Assembly: GCA_001942415.1 (NCBI GenBank)
Contig: MKJX01000185.1
Location: 1-57,842, forward strand
Length of the DNA stretch: 57,842 nt
Direction: 5' to 3'
Origin: Pseudonocardia sp. CNS-139
Lineage (GTDB): Bacteria; Actinomycetota; Actinomycetes; Mycobacteriales; Pseudonocardiaceae
The first letter of the stretch is position 1; each line of letters begins with the position of its first letter. The position numbers and the translations under genes were made by a program. Positions 55,635 through 57,842 of the stretch are shown here, piece by piece. Under the pieces are notes generated by a model. That model did not search any database. It saw only the letters and a program-made list of their open reading frames with translations, and had not been told where the DNA came from.

Positions 55635-56619
55635 GAGACCGCCTCGGCGAGCTTCGGCACGAGCTCGTCGAGCAGGTACGGGAGGCTCAGCGCGCTGGAG
55701 AACTGGAGCGCGTCGTAGGCCGTGCCGTCGACGAACAGCGCGTGCCCCTGCGCGACGACGGGCAGCGCGGCGAGGATCGGGTCGGCCTCGATGTCGGCAC
55801 GTTCCTGCGCCGACCCGGCCTGCCAGACCAGCACGTCCGTGTTCAGTATCCCGGCCTGCTCGCGGCTCACCGTGCCGTAGAAGCTGTCGCCGGCGATCGC
55901 GTCCAGCTCCTGCGGCACGACCATGCCGAGCTCCCCGAAGAAACGGGTGCGGGTGTCGTCGGTGGCGTGGAAGGGGTACTGGCCCTCGTACATCGGGCCG
56001 GAGAGCGCGAGCGTGCGGCCGGCCAGCTCCGGGTGCGCGGCCTTGACCTCGGCGAACCGCGCCTCGACCTGCGCCACCAGCTCCTCGGCGCGCTCGGGCT
56101 GCCCGAGGGCCTGCCCGGTGATGCGGGTCTGCTCCTGCCACGGCACGCCGAAGTCGACGGCGCCCGGCGGCGGCACGACCGTCGGGGCGATGCGGCTCAG
56201 CACGTCGTACTGCTGCTGGTCGAGGCCCGCGGTGACGGCCATGACCAGATCCGGCCGCAGGGCCGCGACCTGCTCGAAGTCGACGTCCTCCCGCGGCATC
56301 ACCACCGGCTGCGCATCACCGGCCGCGGCGTCGCCCACGGGAAGAACAGGTCGTCCTCGGGGCCGAAGGCGTAGCGGACCCCGACCGGCACCACCCCGAA
56401 CGCGAGGATCGCGTCCTGCTCGGTGTAGCCGAGCGAGACGACGCGCTGCGGGCGCTGCGGGATCACGGTCGCGCCGAACTTGTGCTGCACGGTGACGGGG
56501 AACGCGGCGTCGGCGGGAGCGGACGCCGGGGCCGATGGCTCGGCGGGCGGCTGGGCACCCGACGCGCAGCCGGCAAGGAGGGCGGTGGCGGCGAGGCCGA
56601 TCAGGAGGCGGCGGAACAC
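55631..56619 (-). CDS. Iron-siderophore ABC transporter substrate-binding lipoprotein (frameshifted)
   Basis: GTG start and signal peptide [18 protein letters not shown] with lipobox LAGC; the mature part is Ala/Pro-rich. [20 protein letters not shown] and [20 protein letters not shown] are the FecB/FepB fold. One base slips near 56325 ([17 protein letters not shown]). [20 protein letters not shown] and [20 protein letters not shown] follow, ending [14 protein letters not shown]. About 328 aa, full length. It binds ferric siderophore for an ABC importer; no permease or ATPase gene is in the window. The likely iron box lies just upstream of the start. Confidence 0.92.
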
Positions 56620-56637
56620 CAGGCATTCCTACCCTAA
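56619..56637 (-). promoter_or_regulatory. DtxR/IdeR-type iron box
   Basis: On the minus strand TTAGGGTAGGAATGCCTGG matches the iron-box consensus TwAGGTwAGsCTwACCTwA at 13 of 19 positions. It ends at the first base of the GTG start of the siderophore-binding gene, so iron-loaded repressor would occlude the start region. Inferred from consensus only. Confidence 0.5.
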
Positions 56638-56712
56638 GTAAGGGTTGCCTGCAATAACGATTCGGCGGCTCTACCTGGGGCTTCAGTGCTCGGTGCGGCG
56701 TGGCGGCGCCGA

Positions 56713-56767
56713 TTGCAGCAAAGCCACCCTCATGCCGTCTGGCTGCATGAGGGTGGCTTTGCTGCAA
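56713..56767. repeat. 55-nt palindromic element, copy 2
   Basis: Arms 56713-56735 and 56745-56767 are perfectly complementary over 23 bp (left arm starts TTGCAGCAAAGCCACCCTCA) with a 9-nt loop, the longest perfect stem of the three copies. Here it lies between divergent genes, the siderophore-binding gene and the AbiEi-like gene, where terminators are not needed. This argues that the element is a mobile or repetitive unit and not only a terminator. Confidence 0.92.
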
Positions 56768-56820
56768 CGGGTCTCGCCGAAACACCACGGCGCACCGGGG
56801 CGTCCGGCGACCATCGTCGG

Positions 56821-57825
56821 GTGGACCTCCCCCGGCTGCGGGCCGCCTTCCCGCACGGTGTCGCGACCGCCCGGCAGCTCGTCACGGCCGGCGTGCCGGA
56901 GCGGACCGCCTACGCCCGCTGCCTCGACGGCGGCCCGTGGCAGAACCCGCTGCCCGGCGTCGTCCTGCTCTTCACCGGCGAGCCGACGAGGCTGCAGACC
57001 GTGCTCGCCGCGCTCCGGTTCGCCGGGCCCGCCGCGCTCCTGACCGGGTTGGAGGCGTGCCGCCACCACGGCCTGCGGCGCGGGCCGGACCGGCTGCGCA
57101 CCGACCGCGACGCGTTCGGCGACGTCCACCTGCTGGTGCCGCACACCCGTCAGCTCCGGTCGGTGGGCTACGTGCACGTCGAACGGACGCGTTCGCTGCC
57201 CTCGGCCGTGATCCGGTCCGGACTGCCGCTGGCGCCGGTCGCCAGGGCCTGCGTCGACGCGGTGCGCCGGCTGCGCCGCGAGGGCGACATCGCCGAGCTC
57301 ATCTCGGACGCCGTGCAGAACCGCCGGTGCAGCGTCGCGGACCTCAGCCGCGAGCTGGAGACCGGTTCGCGGCGGCACTCCGCCGTCCCCCGGCGGGTTC
57401 TCCGGGAGGTCGGCGAGGGCGCGCGCTCGGCCGCGGAGCTGGCCGCGAAACGGCTCTGGCAGAGCACCGGCCTCCCGCAGCCGCTGTGGAACGCCGACGT
57501 CTACACCGAGGGCGGGGTCTTCCTCGGCATCGCCGACTGCTGGGTGGACGACGTCGCGATGCTGTGGGAGATCGAGTCGACGGAGTGGCACCTCAGCCCG
57601 CACGACCACGACCGCACGGTCGAACGGGCCGCCCGGTTCACCGCGGCCGGGGCGGTCTACACGGCGTCGAAGCCGCGGCGGATCAGGACCGAGCCGGAAG
57701 ACGTGGTCCGGACGCTCCGGGCCACCTACCAGCAGGCCGCGGCTCGGCCACGCCCGCCGTTGCGGGCCGTCCCCACCGACTCGTCCGTTGCAGCAAAGCC
57801 ACCCTCACGCAACGGGACGGCATGA
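56821..57825 (+). CDS. AbiEi-like HTH + nuclease-fold protein
   Basis: 334 aa from GTG 56821. The N-terminal VATARQLVTAGVPERTAYAR and LLTGLEACRHHGLRRGPDRL resemble the AbiEi antitoxin HTH region common in actinobacteria; VHLLVPHTRQLRSVGYVHVE and VARACVDAVRRLRREGDIAE follow. The C-terminal GVFLGIADCWVDDVAMLWEI and ESTEWHLSPHDHDRTVERAA resembles a DUF559/Vsr-like endonuclease fold, with D and E of a possible catalytic site. No AbiEii toxin gene follows inside the window. Its last 12 codons are encoded by the left arm of palindromic element copy 3. Confidence 0.7.
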   Translation: MDLPRLRAAFPHGVATARQLVTAGVPERTAYARCLDGGPWQNPLPGVVLLFTGEPTRLQTVLAALRFAGPAALLTGLEACRHHGLRRGPDRLRTDRDAFGDVHLLVPHTRQLRSVGYVHVERTRSLPSAVIRSGLPLAPVARACVDAVRRLRREGDIAELISDAVQNRRCSVADLSRELETGSRRHSAVPRRVLREVGEGARSAAELAAKRLWQSTGLPQPLWNADVYTEGGVFLGIADCWVDDVAMLWEIESTEWHLSPHDHDRTVERAARFTAAGAVYTASKPRRIRTEPEDVVRTLRATYQQAAARPRPPLRAVPTDSSVAAKPPSRNGTA

Positions 57826-57842
57826 GGGTGGCTTTGCTGCAA
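57788..57842. repeat. 55-nt palindromic element, copy 3
   Basis: Perfect 20-bp stem: TTGCAGCAAAGCCACCCTCA (57788-57807) pairs with 57823-57842. The loop differs from those of copies 1 and 2, but total length is again 55 nt. It begins inside the AbiEi-like gene, contributes its last codons and stop, and ends at the window edge, so it has probably inserted at or extended the 3' end of that gene. Confidence 0.92.

Overview
The window is very GC-rich actinobacterial DNA, most likely from Pseudonocardia or a close relative in the Pseudonocardiaceae. The evidence is the codon use, many GTG starts, GTGA/ATGA stop-start overlaps, coenzyme F420 genes, an HU protein with a long basic tail, and a block from gpsA to gltX whose gene order follows Mycobacterium tuberculosis Rv2982c-Rv2992c. 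That block carries gpsA, cofC/fbiD, ppk, mutT1, hupB, leuD, leuC, an IclR regulator, tRNA-Glu, tRNA-Gln and gltX.

Layout. 1-672 is the leader-distal end of a type I-E CRISPR array; no cas genes are in view. 736-2415 is a divergent LysR regulator / dihydrofolate-reductase-fold pair. 2420-17944 is a cell-surface polysaccharide locus. It has an NAD-dependent epimerase, two FemAB-like acyltransferases and one GNAT-like protein, a polysaccharide deacetylase, a membrane-anchored hydrolase-like protein, four glycosyltransferases, an O-antigen-polymerase-like protein, a flippase and a Wzz/BY-kinase. Most genes run on the minus strand with 4-nt overlaps. 18007-28904 is a mosaic of regulators, each beside its likely target: methyltransferase/MocR, TetR/SDR and ArsR-like/MFS. 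It also holds a YdcF protein, a GAF protein, a DEDDh exonuclease, a lipoprotein and a stand-alone TSCPD protein with an NrdR-type site. 29033-32543 is an accessory island: a tiny secreted peptide, two genes of the kind found on actinobacterial integrative elements, a hairpin-rich gap, and an XRE/DUF5753 regulator followed by three DUF397 genes. 32687-36166 holds a degenerate sugar-phosphate transferase, a LuxR regulator, an HNH nuclease and an F420-dependent oxidoreductase. 36184-50516 is the conserved core block, interrupted by a membrane-bound Hsp70-like protein. 50577-57842 holds an FAD monooxygenase, a GNAT, citramalate synthase behind an apparent Leu/Val/Ile attenuator, a LacI regulator, an iron-siderophore binding lipoprotein and an AbiEi-like protein.

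Two families of dispersed palindromic elements are visible: three 55-nt copies at 51.9, 56.7 and 57.8 kb, and a second family at 17.9 and 48.7 kb.

Caution. About thirty genes, including essential ones such as gltX and biosynthetic leuC, are split by single-base frameshifts although the protein reads on perfectly in another frame. I read these as base-calling or assembly indels, so I give one feature per gene spanning the whole locus and name the approximate break points.
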